A DNA stretch of 64,000 nucleotides from Flavobacteriales bacterium. Its GTDB lineage: Bacteria; Bacteroidota; Bacteroidia; Flavobacteriales_F; PHOS-HE28. Both the position numbers and the translations under genes were made by a program. The stretch covers positions 372,001 to 436,000 of the forward strand of contig JADJLR010000008.1 of NCBI GenBank assembly GCA_016710015.1, written 5' to 3'. Of the stretch, positions 56,440 to 64,000 are shown one piece after another; the stretch's first letter is position 1; every line of letters starts with the position of its first letter. The notes under the pieces are model-generated. The model had not been told where the DNA came from, did no database searches, and saw nothing but the letters and a program-made list of their open reading frames with translations.

Positions 56440-57897
56440 ATGACCGTACGTTTCCTCTTCGCTTCCCTCTTCGCATGCACCACCCTGATCTCCTCGGCAC
56501 AGATCCCATCGCTCTTGCGTGACATCAACCCCAGTGGCAATTCCAGCACCGCTGTGAACACCTGCGCCAACGGTCTGGTGTTCTTCCGGGCTACCGATGG
56601 TGCACATGGCCTAGAGCCGTGGGCCAGCGACGGCACCACCGAAGGCACCGTGATGCTCCGCGATATCAACCCGGGGGCGGACGGCAGCCTCCCCCTCGGC
56701 TTTATTGCGTGGAACGGACAGGTATACTTCGCAGCGGACAACGGTGTGGACGGCTACCAATTGTGGAGCACCGATGGCACCGTGGCGGGAACCCAGTTCG
56801 AACTGGCCATTGATGACGTGCAGGACCTCGAGTCCTCCTCCAATTTCACGGTCTACAATGATATGATCGTGTTCAGCGGCCTCACCGGAGCACTGGGCGG
56901 CGAGCTCTGGAGGACCGATGGTACCGTGGATGGCACCCAGCTGATCCTGGACATCAACCCCGGCACCCTCAGCAGCAGCCCGCGCGAATTCATGCCCTAC
57001 AACGGCCTGCTCTACTTCAGCGCACGATCGCCCGGTGTGGGCGAGGAACTCTGGGTGACCGATGGCACCGCCGCAGGCACGCACCTGGTCAAGGACATCG
57101 ATGAGGGCACCGGCGCCGGCACACCGAGCGGCTTGGCGGTGGCCAACGGACTCCTCTTCTTCAACGGCGATGATGGCTTCTTGCACGGCACCGAATTGTG
57201 GGCCACCGACGGCACCACCGAAGGCACCACCCTGGTCAAGGACATCATACCCGGCAGCAACAGTTCGTTGCCACGGAACCTGGTGGCCTTCAACAACGAG
57301 GTCTGGTTTACGGCCTATACCGGTTCCGAGTCCCATATCTGGCACAGCGACGGCACCGAAGCGGGCACCGTGATGCTCGAACTGCCTGTGGAGCTGTTGA
57401 CCGAACCGGACAAGCTCGCCGTGCATGGCGGCTCCATCTATTTCGCGGCGTACATCGATACCTTCTATAAGCAGTTGTGGCGGACCGACGGCACCGCAGC
57501 AGGCACCGTCCAGATCGTGGATCCCGGCAGCACCTCCGTTAGCCCGCTGTCCGGCACTACCTCGATCACCAGTTGCGGCGATCTCCTCTTCTTCTCTGCC
57601 GCCTACGATGAAGCCGTAGGTGCCGAACCCTACACCTTGCTCAGCCCCGTCGGTATCGGCGAACAGCGTGTTAGCAACAATGCCCGCCTCTATCCAAACC
57701 CCACCACCGACCGCCTCACCATGGTGGATGCCCCCGCCAAGGGCACACTACGGCTCTTCGCCACGGACGGCAGCCTTGCGCTGGAAACCAACGTGTACGA
57801 CATGGACCTCAGCGCCTTGCCGACCGGGCTCTACCTGGCGAGGATACGTGCCACGGACGGCACCGTGCTGCATGTGCAGCGGGTGGTGAAGGAGTGA
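56440..57897 (+). CDS. Secreted ELWxxDGT-repeat protein with T9SS type A tail
   Basis: The 485-residue product has a signal peptide (MTVRFLFASLFACTTLISSA) and about eight repeats of the ELWxxDGTxxGT type (EPWASDGTTEGT, QLWSTDGTVAGT, ELWRTDGTVDGT, ELWVTDGTAAGT, ELWATDGTTEGT, QLWRTDGTAAGT), which build a beta-propeller. The C-terminus (YPNPTTDRLTMVDAPAKG ... PTGLYLARIRATDG) is a type A sorting domain. A surface or secreted protein; function of this repeat family is not established. Confidence 0.93.
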   Translation: MTVRFLFASLFACTTLISSAQIPSLLRDINPSGNSSTAVNTCANGLVFFRATDGAHGLEPWASDGTTEGTVMLRDINPGADGSLPLGFIAWNGQVYFAADNGVDGYQLWSTDGTVAGTQFELAIDDVQDLESSSNFTVYNDMIVFSGLTGALGGELWRTDGTVDGTQLILDINPGTLSSSPREFMPYNGLLYFSARSPGVGEELWVTDGTAAGTHLVKDIDEGTGAGTPSGLAVANGLLFFNGDDGFLHGTELWATDGTTEGTTLVKDIIPGSNSSLPRNLVAFNNEVWFTAYTGSESHIWHSDGTEAGTVMLELPVELLTEPDKLAVHGGSIYFAAYIDTFYKQLWRTDGTAAGTVQIVDPGSTSVSPLSGTTSITSCGDLLFFSAAYDEAVGAEPYTLLSPVGIGEQRVSNNARLYPNPTTDRLTMVDAPAKGTLRLFATDGSLALETNVYDMDLSALPTGLYLARIRATDGTVLHVQRVVKE

Positions 57898-58478
57898 GGG
57901 GGGTGGTCGTGGGTCGTATGTCATGGGCTGCTCCGATCCCCACGTACACCAACTCGTACCACCCCGGATCAACCTCCGACCCGCACCACCGGAACAAGTG
58001 CTCTCACCTAGGGCAGCCGAGAGTCGCAATGTCCCGTCAGGAACCATGGTGACAGGTAAATGGACCAAGTCCGTATTCGGGACTACAAGTTGGTGTCGGT
58101 TCTGCATTGGGTGGGCCGGTTCGTAGGTATTGCGCCAGCGTTGCTCCACTCCGAAGGCCATTTGCTGCGCGACTTTGGGGTATGCCTATCACAGCTTTGG
58201 TTCGGACACTGGTACTCGTGGGTCCCGTTCGGCCTGTCCACAGCGAGAAACCCGAATTCGCTCGTCACTTCTTTCTGGAGCGCATCTCAAGCAGGATGCG
58301 CTGGAGCCTCGTTCGCAAGGAAGGCGCATCACGCGAACCCGGAAAAGGTATTCGTTGTGGCCCTCCGTACGGCTGAGATGTACGCTACCGATCGGTTAAT
58401 TGAACAGCGACCCCATTCGACCGCTCTGGAGATCGTGCCAGAAAGCACGAAGCGCCCTTCCTTTTCAGACCCGCACCG
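57898..58478. other. Gene-free interval
   Basis: No coding frame with protein-like composition or repeat was found; it separates the ELWxxDGT gene from the EamA fragment. Confidence 0.4.
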
Positions 58479-58610
58479 ATGGACCGCACGATCCTATACG
58501 CCCTGATCTCCATGGTCTTCGCTGGGATCACCGCTGTGATCGCGAAGCTGGGCATGAAGAACGTGAGCGGCGACGTGGCACTCGCCGTGCGCACCACCTT
58601 TATCTTCGCT
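58479..58610 (+). pseudogene. EamA transporter 5' fragment
   Basis: The first 44 codons (MDRTILYALISMVFAGITAV ... SGDVALAVRTTFIFA) match the start of the intact EamA gene at 61139-61561 at about 37 of 44 residues, then the similarity ends and the frame runs on into unrelated sequence. It is a truncated copy in the opposite orientation. Confidence 0.8.
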
Positions 58611-58779
58611 TCAGACCTGTGCCGGGTCTCCGCTTCTGGATCCTGCGCCATGGAGATCGATCGCCAAGGTTTCCACCGTACAGCGGAACCCTTTCGAGGT
58701 TTGACGTGACCGCCCGGTCATGCTCTGAGCGAACCATGCCGGGGCGTTCCGCGTATCACCTCCGATCGCTTTGCGGCTC

Positions 58780-60207
58780 ATGGGTCAGGACACGTCATAC
58801 GGCACACGCTATATCGCCTTGCTTCGCAAGCGTAGCGAGAAGGGCACCTACATGCTGGCGGCCGCTTTTTCAGTGGTCTTCGGCATCTCCTACACGCTGT
58901 GGTTCTACAATTCGGCTGTTCCAACTGGCGCCATCTTACCAAGTGTTCGTGCACTCGTAGGTCTGCTTGCGCTGCTCTGCATTTGGCGCGACGTCGCTGC
59001 GGTGGTCGCACGCCATGTCCTGCTTCTCACTGGTCTGCTTTTCCCCTTCGTCAACCAGGCCATGCTTGGCGGAATCGGTCCAAGCGGCCTGCTCATGTTC
59101 TGGTCCATGCCGATGCTCGTGGTGGCGGTGAACGTGCAGTCAGGCGCATTGCGCTATTTCTACCTCACCCTCACAGGGACCCTCTTCGTTCTCTTCGCCG
59201 CCTTCGACCCCACCATCGGCGATGCACCGCATGCTGCGGACCAGATGAACTATGTATTGCTTTCCTTCAATATCGGCCTAGTGATGGTCCTCAATTTCGT
59301 GCTGGCCGATCTGCTGCTGCGAAGTCAACGCAAGTTGCGGCGAGCCATCTTCACCATCAAGAACGAATCCGAGGATCGGCTGAAGCGGTCCCTCGCGGAA
59401 CGGAACGACGAACACTTGAAAAGCCTGCAATATGCGAGCCGAATACAAAGGGCCCTGATGCCTGATACGGACCGACTGAACGAGCTGTTCGAAGAGGTGC
59501 ATGTCCACTACAAACCGATGGAAGCTGTGGGAGGCGATCTTCTTTGGCACGGCCGCGTTGGTGATCGCAGCTATTTCGTGATCATGGATTGCACCGGGCA
59601 CGGTGTTCCGGGCGGGTTGATGAGCATGATGATGCATGGTCTTTTGAACGAAGCGTCGCACGCCGTTCATAAACTCTCGGTTTCGGAGTTGATGGCGCTC
59701 ACGCTTCAACTGCTGGACGATCGCTTGGACCGTGACCGCACGGGGACCATGGACGATGCGGATCTCGCGGCGCTTTGTTTCGATCACAGCAAGCGCGAAC
59801 TCACCTGTTGCTCTCTGGGCTGCGGTGTGCTGATCCAACAGGCCGACGGCATGGAACGCATCGATAGCCGCCGAAGGAACTCCCTGAGGAACGGACAAGA
59901 CCGGACCCTAGGACTGACCGAGCACCGCGTGCACGTTGGTCCGGAAACGCGCATACACCTGTTCACCGATGGGATCCTGGACCAATTCTGTGCGAACGAC
60001 CAACGACGATTCACCTTGGGCCGTCTGGAGCGCATCCTGAGCGAAGCGAAGGACCGAACTCCCGGTGATCAGATGGATCACTTGCTGAACGCATTCGAGG
60101 AATGGCGGGGATCCACCGAACAGATCGATGATATCCTCATGGTCAGCTTGGTGCCAGCAAGCGCTTGGTACTCGGAAGCCGCGGTTTCGCGGTCGGAAGC
60201 TGCTTGA
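58780..60207 (+). CDS. Membrane-anchored SpoIIE/PP2C-type phosphatase
   Basis: The ATG at 58780 is preferred (MGQDTSYGTRYIALLRKRSE); one at 58771 is possible. The 475-residue protein has six to seven hydrophobic segments (about 25-195), a coiled-coil linker (FTIKNESEDRLKRSLAERND) and a PP2C/SpoIIE phosphatase domain with metal-binding motifs AVGGDLLW, MDCTGHGVPGGLMSMMM and FTDGILDQF. It resembles the SiaA-type phosphatases that dephosphorylate STAS proteins opposite SiaB kinases; a SiaB-like gene lies at 45.9-47 kb. Confidence 0.88.
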   Translation: MGQDTSYGTRYIALLRKRSEKGTYMLAAAFSVVFGISYTLWFYNSAVPTGAILPSVRALVGLLALLCIWRDVAAVVARHVLLLTGLLFPFVNQAMLGGIGPSGLLMFWSMPMLVVAVNVQSGALRYFYLTLTGTLFVLFAAFDPTIGDAPHAADQMNYVLLSFNIGLVMVLNFVLADLLLRSQRKLRRAIFTIKNESEDRLKRSLAERNDEHLKSLQYASRIQRALMPDTDRLNELFEEVHVHYKPMEAVGGDLLWHGRVGDRSYFVIMDCTGHGVPGGLMSMMMHGLLNEASHAVHKLSVSELMALTLQLLDDRLDRDRTGTMDDADLAALCFDHSKRELTCCSLGCGVLIQQADGMERIDSRRRNSLRNGQDRTLGLTEHRVHVGPETRIHLFTDGILDQFCANDQRRFTLGRLERILSEAKDRTPGDQMDHLLNAFEEWRGSTEQIDDILMVSLVPASAWYSEAAVSRSEAA

Positions 60208-60274
60208 ACGATGCGCCGGGAGGCGCGCATGGACCGGGCCTCCGCGTTCACGGACCGTCCTCTCGACTCATCGC

Positions 60275-60796
60275 TCAGGACCCGGAACCGTGATCGATCA
60301 GCTCAGCACCCAAGTCCAGTCTTGTTCGTTGGTCTACCGGTTCACCGGTCTCCACATAGTGCTTGATGCCCGCCATGAACTTCGTCCAACCGCTCAGATG
60401 GAGTCGGTCGAGGACCAGTCGATCCCATAGCCCACCAACCCAATTTGCGGATGCATATCGGAGTGTGCCGGTCAACAGGGTCGCATCTCCCTCCTCAGTT
60501 AGCGCAAATGACGATATCATCTCCGCCCGCATGGGGAGGTTTCGACTCTCATACATCGCCAATTTTAGCAAGTCGTTCTCCTTCCAAGTGACAACGCGTT
60601 CCTTCAACTCTATACCATAGTGGCTGCAATGAAGGTGTCGGGTCGCACCAATTCCGGATTCCTTGGTCGAGGTGACCCGGGATAGGACGATGTAGGGATG
60701 GAGTCGTTCCACGGCCCCGATGTCAGCGATCGCATTCCAGACCTTCTCCTTCGAAGATCCGATCCGGACGCGGCGTATGATCGTGATGACCCCCAT
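60275..60796 (-). CDS. SRPBCC-fold protein
   Basis: The 173-residue protein has the START/Bet-v1 arrangement: VRIGSSKEKVWNAIADIGAV, YIVLSRVTSTKESGIGATRH and the C-terminal long helix GLWDRLVLDRLHLSGWTKFM. Members bind lipids or other small molecules; no ligand can be assigned. No close operon partner. Confidence 0.8.
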   Translation of the reverse strand: MGVITIIRRVRIGSSKEKVWNAIADIGAVERLHPYIVLSRVTSTKESGIGATRHLHCSHYGIELKERVVTWKENDLLKLAMYESRNLPMRAEMISSFALTEEGDATLLTGTLRYASANWVGGLWDRLVLDRLHLSGWTKFMAGIKHYVETGEPVDQRTRLDLGAELIDHGSGS

Positions 60797-61138
60797 GTAG
60801 TAGCTCCTCTAATTGTTGTTAGAATACCAAACCTCCGTAGGCTCTCCTGCAAAGGAACCCTGCGCTCTTCCGCAGAAACGCAGGGTCACCGCCAAAAGCG
60901 CGGGAGAACCTGCGGAGGCCTTGAAGAGCAGACCGACGTACACCGCTAGCACCATCAACTGGATGATCATTGCACACAAGGTCCCACACTAGGGGAGCTT
61001 GCGCAATGATGGTCGTCATGATCCTTCCCGCATCGATCGCGAATTATTGACTTGTGCAGGGGCTCCGCTTCGGGGCCCTGCATCTTGGCCATCGAGCGAC
61101 AGGATCTCCGCCGTGCGGAACCCTGTCGAGGTTCCCCC
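60797..61138. other. Intergenic interval with two hairpins
   Basis: ACCCTGCG...CGCAGGGT (60857-60886) and TGCAGGGGC...CCCTGCA (61054-61083) form stems. The second is well placed to end the EamA transcript on the minus strand. No gene is visible. Confidence 0.5.
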
Positions 61139-61561
61139 CTACTTCCAGATCAACACCACTAAGCCGGATAGGATCAACGAACCACCGATGGCCAAGCGCC
61201 AGGTCAGCGGTTCCTTCAGGATCCAGATGCTGAGCAGGATGGTGACCACGATGCTGGCCTTGTCGATGGTGGATACGAGCGCCACGCTGCCGTCCTTCAT
61301 GGCGCGGTAGTAGAAGAGCCAAGAGAGGAAGGTGGTGATCCCCGAAAGGCCGAGGAAGAGGGCATCGTTGCGCGTAAGCAATTTCAGTTCGGACACTTGC
61401 CGGAAGGCGAGCGAGTTGATCCACACCAGAGCGAAGATCAAGGTGGTGCGCACCGCGAGGGCGACATCGCCGCTCACGTTCTTCATGCCCAGCTTTGCGA
61501 TCACGGCGGTGATGCCCGCGAAGAGCATGGCAAGCAACGCGTAGACCACCGTGCGCTCCAT
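61139..61561 (-). CDS. EamA-type small drug/metabolite transporter
   Basis: The 140-residue product is a half-size EamA protein with about five transmembrane segments (YALLAMLFAGITAVIAKLG, TTLIFALVWINSLAF, TFLSWLFYYRAMKDG, ASIVVTILLSIWILKEPL, GGSLILSGLVVLIWK). Such single-EamA proteins act as dimers exporting small molecules. The start overlaps the stop of the aldo/keto reductase gene by one base (TGATG), so they form an operon. Confidence 0.9.
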   Translation of the reverse strand: MERTVVYALLAMLFAGITAVIAKLGMKNVSGDVALAVRTTLIFALVWINSLAFRQVSELKLLTRNDALFLGLSGITTFLSWLFYYRAMKDGSVALVSTIDKASIVVTILLSIWILKEPLTWRLAIGGSLILSGLVVLIWK

Positions 61562-62544
61562 CAGAACTGGGGACGTACGGGTTCGTTGTCCAACACCTTG
61601 GCAATGCGCGCCATCACCTCCGGTGTGAGCAGATCCTGAGCGTCGGATGCCTTGAGGTTCTCCTTCAGTTGCGCCTCTTTGCTGGCACCGAGGATCACCG
61701 TGCTCACGTGCGGGTTCTTCAGGCACCAGGCCAAGGCGAACACCGGCATGCTGAGGTCCAACTTGGCGGCGATGGCCTTCAGTTTCTCCACTTTCTTGAG
61801 GCGCTCGGCGGTGAGCTCGCGCTCGCGCAGCCAATCGAGACCGGCCATGCGCAGGCGGCTGCTCTTGTGGCCATCCAGCGTGTGCTTGCCGCTGAGGATG
61901 CCGCTGGCGAGCGGGCTCCAAACGGTGGTGCCCAAGCCGACGGTCTTGTACAGCTGTCCGAATTCCACCTCCACCTTGTCCCGGTGGAACATGTTGTACT
62001 GCGGTTGCTCCATCACCGGGCCGATGAGGTGGTGCTGCTTGGCGACCATGTGCGCTTCCATGATCTCCTGCGCGCTCCACTCGCTGGTTCCCCAATAGAG
62101 GATCTTGCCCGCCATGATCAATTGGTGCATGGTCCACACGGTCTCTTCGATCGGTGTGTGCTTGTCCGGCCGATGGCAGAAGAAGAGGTCGATGTATTCC
62201 ACCTGCAGCCGTTTCAGCGCATCGTTGCAACCCTCCACCACGTGCTTGCGGTGCAGGCCGACCTGCGTCGGAAGCTTGCCTCCGGCACCGAAGTAGACCT
62301 TGCTGCTCACCGTCCAGGTATCGCGCGGCCACTTCATCTTCTTGAGGATCTTCCCCATGACGCGCTCACTTTCGCCGCGTGCATAGATCTCCGCATTGTC
62401 GAAGAAGTTGATGCCGCCGTCGTACGCGGTCTTCATCAATTTCCCCGCGATGGGGTCGCCGATCTGTTTGCCGAAGGTGAGCCAGGAGCCCAGTGAGAGT
62501 TCAGAGACCTGGAGGCCGGAGGTGCCGAGGCGACGGTAGCGCAT
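61561..62544 (-). CDS. Aldo/keto reductase
   Basis: The ATG at 62544 gives 327 residues (MRYRRLGTSGLQVSELSLGS). The AKR catalytic tetrad is seen as Asp and Tyr in FFDNAEIYARGESE, Lys in TVSSKVYFGAGG and His in DLFFCHRPDK, with the NADPH site GASKEAQLKENL near the C-terminus. The sequence resembles the potassium-channel beta-subunit/YghZ group. Substrate unknown. First gene of a pair with the EamA transporter. Confidence 0.92.
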   Translation of the reverse strand: MRYRRLGTSGLQVSELSLGSWLTFGKQIGDPIAGKLMKTAYDGGINFFDNAEIYARGESERVMGKILKKMKWPRDTWTVSSKVYFGAGGKLPTQVGLHRKHVVEGCNDALKRLQVEYIDLFFCHRPDKHTPIEETVWTMHQLIMAGKILYWGTSEWSAQEIMEAHMVAKQHHLIGPVMEQPQYNMFHRDKVEVEFGQLYKTVGLGTTVWSPLASGILSGKHTLDGHKSSRLRMAGLDWLRERELTAERLKKVEKLKAIAAKLDLSMPVFALAWCLKNPHVSTVILGASKEAQLKENLKASDAQDLLTPEVMARIAKVLDNEPVRPQF

Positions 62545-62816
62545 GGAGATCCTGTTATTCGTGGTCGGGTGAATGCGATCCGGGACCGCAGGAAGGAACA
62601 AAGATCGCATGCAGCGATCTTCATGGAACTTTCACGCCAGCCTCCCATGCACTTCATACCCGGCCGTTTCCTTTGTTGCCAGATCGAACAGACCACGGGC
62701 ACCTTCATGTGAGTAGGGTAGTTGATGCGCTCTCGGTCGACCGCGATCCGAAAGTGATCAAGAGGATGGACGGACGACCATCAGGTCGAGCATGGAACAC
62801 CGTCCGGCCGCAGGGA

Positions 62817-62842
62817 GAAGGCCCGGGGACGGGCCTTCTTTT
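62817..62842 (+). terminator. Orphan intrinsic terminator
   Basis: GAAGGCCCG-GGGA-CGGGCCTTC forms a perfect 9-bp stem with a tetraloop followed by TTTTG. Confidence 0.75.
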
Positions 62843-62893
62843 GTTCCCATCCGATCACCCGAGCGCCTGCTGAACCGGGGACCGATACGCACT

Positions 62894-62901
62894 TAGATTT
62901 G
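62894..62901 (+). promoter_or_regulatory. -7 box directly upstream of the response-regulator ATG
   Basis: TAGATTTG ends four bases before the ATG at 62906, matching TAnnTTTG. No clear TTG at -33. The transcript would be leaderless or nearly so. Confidence 0.4.
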
Positions 62902-62905
62902 GACC

Positions 62906-63586
62906 ATGCAGATACTCGTTGTGGAAGATGAACCCAAGGTGGCCGCGTTCCTGAAGCAAGGCTTGGAGGAAAGTGGACATGAAGTGCTCTGCGCTTCAGA
63001 TGGGATCGATGGCAGGCGTTTGGCCAAGGAGAAGGCCGTCGATCTGGTGCTGCTGGATGTGATGCTGCCCGGCCTGAACGGCGTGGACACCTGCCGCGCC
63101 ATTCGCCACGATGGCGGTCGCATGCCGATCCTGATGCTCACCGCACTGGGCACAACGGACGATAAGGTTGCGGGCTTGGATGCTGGCGCAGATGACTACT
63201 TGGTGAAGCCCTTTGAATTCCAAGAACTCCTTGCCCGGATCCGATCGCTATCCCGACGTGGACAAGCGCCACAAGGAACGGAAGGCGTGCTGATCTACGC
63301 GGACCTGCATTTGGACTTGATGAAGAAGGAAGCGACCCGACATGGCCAGCGGATCCTGCTTACCGCCAAGGAATTCACGCTGCTTGAATTCTTCATGCGT
63401 AACCCCGATCGCGTTCTGCCCCGCACGCTGATCAGCGAACGGGTCTGGGACATCGATTTCCACACCGGGACGAACGTTGTGGAAGCCTACATCAAATTGC
63501 TTCGAAAGAAAGTGGACCGTGATTTCGAACCGAAACTGATCCACAACCGCGTAGGGCTGGGGTATATCCTAACGGAGCATCCATGA
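62906..63586 (+). CDS. OmpR-family response regulator
   Basis: The 226-residue protein has a receiver domain with VVEDEP, phospho-acceptor Asp in LVLLDVMLPGLNG, Thr in LMLTALGTTDD and Lys in YLVKPFEFQEL. A C-terminal winged-helix domain follows (LTAKEFTLLEFFMRNPDRVL ... NVVEAYIKLLRKKVD ... VGLGYIL). It pairs with the histidine kinase whose start overlaps its stop (ATGA). This arrangement is CusR-like; the target is unknown. Confidence 0.95.
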   Translation: MQILVVEDEPKVAAFLKQGLEESGHEVLCASDGIDGRRLAKEKAVDLVLLDVMLPGLNGVDTCRAIRHDGGRMPILMLTALGTTDDKVAGLDAGADDYLVKPFEFQELLARIRSLSRRGQAPQGTEGVLIYADLHLDLMKKEATRHGQRILLTAKEFTLLEFFMRNPDRVLPRTLISERVWDIDFHTGTNVVEAYIKLLRKKVDRDFEPKLIHNRVGLGYILTEHP

Positions 63587-64000
63587 ACATCCGCACGCGA
63601 CTGGCACTGCAATTCTTGGTGCTGGTTTCGCTCATCGTGGGTGTGGCCTTCGTGGTGGTGTATACCCGGGCCGCCGAATTCCGAACAGAGGAGTTCCATG
63701 ACCGTATGCGTTCGCGTGGTGAGAGCACCGCCAATTTGCTCTTGGATGTGGCCGAGGTGGACGACCGATTACTTCGGAAGATCGAGCAGAACAGTCCGGT
63801 CCGATTGATCAATGAAGGGTTGAGCATCTACGACGATCACAATGCGCTCCTCATTCACCTCGGAGAGGACCATGCCCTACTCCGGATCACCCCTGCCTTG
63901 TTGGACAGCATACGCCAGCAGGGTGAATTGGAACGCATCACCACCGAGCGGGAACTTCTGGCCTTCCACGTGCGCAGTCCCAAGAGCGGTTTCGTGGCCG
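63583..64000 (+). CDS. Sensor histidine kinase, 5' part
   Basis: Starts with ATG at 63583, overlapping the regulator stop. The visible 139 residues hold an N-terminal membrane helix (LALQFLVLVSLIVGVAFVVV) and part of a periplasmic sensor region (RSRGESTANLLLDVAEVDDR ...). The kinase domains lie beyond the right edge. Function follows from pairing with an OmpR-type regulator. Confidence 0.85.
   Translation, partial: MNIRTRLALQFLVLVSLIVGVAFVVVYTRAAEFRTEEFHDRMRSRGESTANLLLDVAEVDDRLLRKIEQNSPVRLINEGLSIYDDHNALLIHLGEDHALLRITPALLDSIRQQGELERITTERELLAFHVRSPKSGFVA

Larger units (their letters stand above)
62545..62905. other. Interval with orphan terminator
   Basis: No protein gene is supported. A complete intrinsic terminator lies at 62817-62842 on the plus strand though no plus-strand gene ends here, suggesting a small transcript (see findings). 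Confidence 0.4.

Overview
This window looks like a chromosomal segment from a GC-rich member of the Bacteroidota, most likely a Flavobacteriales relative. The evidence is: a class-B SdhC/SdhA pair; at least five secreted proteins with type IX secretion (T9SS) type A sorting tails, one of them in a frameshifted gene, plus one gliding-motility (type B) C-terminal domain; promoters of the Bacteroidota form TTG-N19/20-TAnnTTTG; and several families known mainly from this phylum (GldL-like FKVMHWPGA membrane protein, DUF2480, the long PurF-like amidotransferase, ELWxxDGT repeats, two-component propeller kinases). There is no rRNA, intact tRNA, integrase, transposase or CRISPR array.

Layout. 1-2.3 kb: succinate dehydrogenase sdhC-sdhA (minus; sdhA runs off the left edge). 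2.3-5 kb: M24 aminopeptidase, GldL-like membrane protein, a probably frameshifted small gene. 5.2-9.3 kb: LytTR regulator, propeller histidine kinase and small lipoprotein operon. 9.4-13.7 kb: a conserved hypothetical, thiL and a GT-C-like membrane glycosyltransferase. 14-18 kb: a large secreted BNR/PKD protein. 18.1-25.7 kb: an SUF iron-sulfur operon (A-type carrier, sufB, sufC, sufD, sufS, sufE, a DUF59/SufT-like gene, DUF2480) behind a recognisable promoter with a palindromic operator, interrupted by an S23-like four-helix-bundle gene and peppered with small repeats, two of which are read inside sufS. 25.7-34 kb: secreted metalloprotease, amidophosphoribosyltransferase, type B T9SS propeller protein. 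34-42.7 kb: 3-hydroxyanthranilate dioxygenase, ACMS decarboxylase and, 6 kb away, an aldehyde dehydrogenase that could complete an aminomuconate route; between them are two large T9SS surface proteins. 42.7-45.8 kb: two accessory surface-protein genes bracketed by a 78-bp direct repeat, the first preceded by five heptanucleotide repeats. 45.9-49.7 kb: a double-domain SiaB/DUF6272-like protein divergent from an HD-domain-polyphosphate-kinase fusion. 50.2-50.6 kb: a tandem array of tRNA-like 3' halves with terminators. 50.7-57.9 kb: small stress-like proteins, fructosamine kinase-like protein, a propeller protein sharing its C-terminal domain with the 14-18 kb protein, a frameshifted cupredoxin, an ELWxxDGT protein. 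58.4-64 kb: an EamA gene fragment, SpoIIE/PP2C phosphatase, SRPBCC protein, aldo/keto reductase plus EamA, and an OmpR-type two-component pair cut by the right edge.

The points most worth following are: an uncharacterised roughly 230-residue C-terminal domain with paired YTG-NDRDPIL motifs shared by two otherwise different secreted proteins; a possible slippage-switched lipoprotein gene; repeat sequences read as protein in sufS; a partial 3' gene duplication at the DUF2480 gene; the pseudo-tRNA/terminator array; and the HD-PPK1 fusion near SiaA/SiaB-like regulators. Three, perhaps four, genes carry single-base frameshifts, nearly all at short homopolymers, so assembly error must be excluded before calling any of them a pseudogene.
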